Below, in pieces: positions 63,298 to 64,000 of a stretch of DNA of 64,000 bases; position 1 is the stretch's first letter; each line of letters starts with the position of its first letter. The translations under genes and the position numbers were made by a program. The stretch is taken from contig NZ_JBHOQV010000187.1 in NCBI RefSeq assembly GCF_042408735.1, positions 62,001 to 126,000 of the forward strand. Reading direction: 5' to 3'. This stretch comes from Thermogemmatispora sp042408735 (GTDB lineage: Bacteria > Chloroflexota > Ktedonobacteria > Ktedonobacterales > Ktedonobacteraceae). The notes below the pieces were generated by a model. The model saw only the letters and a program-made list of their open reading frames with translations, ran no database searches and was not told the origin of the DNA.

Positions 63298-63339
63298 GCG
63301 CTTATTAATAAGCGCATATCTTTATCGCCAAAAAGATAT
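63298..63339. promoter_or_regulatory. Two inverted repeats upstream of HTH copy 2
   Basis: GCGCTTATTAATAAGCGC (63298-63315) is a perfect 18-base palindrome. ATATCTTT (63316-63323) and AAAGATAT (63332-63339) form a second perfect inverted repeat with an 8-base spacer. The patch is AT-rich and lies 60-100 bases before the HTH gene, so both are candidate operators. Confidence 0.55.
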
Positions 63340-63399
63340 GGAATACCCGCTATTATGATACCCTGGTAAGCTTAAAAAAAACTCCATTGAGGAATGCGC

Positions 63400-63654
63400 G
63401 TGTTACGCCTGCGTGTGAAAGAGGTCGCCCAGGAGAAAAATGTTTCGATGCACCAGCTCTCTCTGCGTGCGCAGGTGAGCTACTACATTATCAGGGGCAT
63501 GTTTCACAACCCCTATAAAGCGGTCTCCACTGAGACGCTCAATCGGATAGCTGAGGCTCTGGAAGTACCCGTCACCGCTCTCATTGAAGACGTACCCAGG
63601 AAGCAAGCTGAAGCGGAACAAGCGCATCTCAAGATCCGTCCCACTGATCAATAG
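63400..63654 (+). CDS. Short XRE-type HTH protein (copy 2 of 3)
   Basis: The 84-residue protein starts with GTG, by comparison with the other two copies (VLRLRVKEVAQEKNVSMHQLS), although an ATG six bases earlier is in frame. The HTH continues RAQVSYYIIRGMFHNPYKAV and TLNRIAEALEVPVTALIEDV, then a short charged tail. GAGG lies eight bases upstream. Its first 40 codons share much DNA-level identity with copy 3, so the duplication appears recent or conserved by selection. Two palindromes lie upstream. Confidence 0.87.
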   Translation: MLRLRVKEVAQEKNVSMHQLSLRAQVSYYIIRGMFHNPYKAVSTETLNRIAEALEVPVTALIEDVPRKQAEAEQAHLKIRPTDQ

Positions 63655-63881
63655 CTTGCCCCTAGTTGAGCGCATGAGCAGCCAGCGATAGAGCCGGACA
63701 TCCGCTCAACCGTGCCTCTGTGGCTGGCCGGGCGCGCGAGCAGAAAAGTAGCTGCAATCAACCCGCAGATAGTGTATACTCTCTCATAATAGAATAAAAC
63801 AAGCGCCTGCTTGCTAGACTCTCATAGAAGACGCCAGGCGGGAGGCACCGCCCGGCGCTGCTGGAGAGCCGGGGAGGATAC

Positions 63882-64000
63882 GTGTTACGTCTGCGTGTGA
63901 AAGAGGTTGCTCAAGAGAAAAATATATCTATCCACCGCCTTTCTCTGCTGGCGCAGCTCAGCTATCACGTCGTTCGTGAAATTTTTATTAATCCGTATAA
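63882..64000 (+). CDS. Short XRE-type HTH protein (copy 3 of 3), cut by the window end
   Basis: The GTG start has GGGGAGG four bases upstream. The visible 39 residues read VLRLRVKEVAQEKNISIHRLS, then LAQLSYHVVREIFINPY, the same family as copies 1 and 2. The rest lies outside the window. An AT-rich promoter region with TATACT near 63776-63781 precedes it. Confidence 0.85.
   Translation, partial: MLRLRVKEVAQEKNISIHRLSLLAQLSYHVVREIFINPY

Overview
The window is high-GC bacterial DNA with widely spaced genes, frequent GTG and TTG starts, and many intergenic hairpins without a long U-tract. The gene mix fits Chloroflexota, class Ktedonobacteria, probably a Thermogemmatispora-like organism: many Ser/Thr kinases and TPR/HEAT proteins, an LCP protein with a long Pro/Gly-rich N-terminus, a paa cluster without paaE, a CoxG-like protein, and a GH57/GT4 pair. 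The placement is inferred from gene content and style, not from a marker search. No rRNA, tRNA or CRISPR array was seen.

Layout. 0-9 kb: end of a TPR protein, an LCP cell-wall protein, a PD40 lipoprotein, a Ser/Thr kinase, RidA, DnaA and a HAD phosphatase. 9.3-10.9 kb: a lower-GC patch with a decayed secreted-protein gene and a small membrane-anchored protein. 11-14.7 kb: acyl-CoA dehydrogenase, an unknown protein, and an M16-family protein whose zinc motif is altered. 14.7-19.5 kb: a phenylacetyl-CoA epoxidase operon (paaA, paaD N-part, paaB, paaC, paaD C-part) with two crotonases; the promoter has a palindrome at the start site. 20-24.7 kb: a lipoprotein, a Na+/H+ antiporter preceded by a promoter-terminator leader, a CoxG-like protein and a membrane protein. 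24.8-28.9 kb: NadE, then GlmS behind a well-formed glmS ribozyme. 29-34 kb: lytic transglycosylase, HEAT protein, and a divergent TetR/P450 pair with a palindromic operator. 34-36.9 kb: GH57 and GT4 glycan enzymes. 37.9-49.2 kb: non-RD kinase, PIG-L deacetylase, PhoU, carbonic anhydrase, RNase D-HEAT fusion, PTPS/QueD, SDR, GT4, DUF4388 protein, aldehyde dehydrogenase. 49.5-50.5 kb: a TnpB remnant. 50.6-56.4 kb: peroxiredoxin, DUF4177, histidine kinase, a small unknown, FmdB zinc ribbon, UvrC. 56.8-64 kb: accessory region with a 1543-residue TIR-STAND-solenoid protein and three short paralogous XRE-type HTH genes, the third cut by the window edge.

How they fit together. The clearest pathway is aerobic phenylacetate breakdown: PaaA/B/C form the epoxidase, the two PaaD halves probably mature its metal site, and the crotonases handle later CoA intermediates. 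The strongest RNA call is the glmS ribozyme, which would cut the glmS mRNA when glucosamine-6-phosphate is plentiful. The most likely defence gene is the TIR-STAND protein. The least explained signals are the antiporter leader and the small HTH family.
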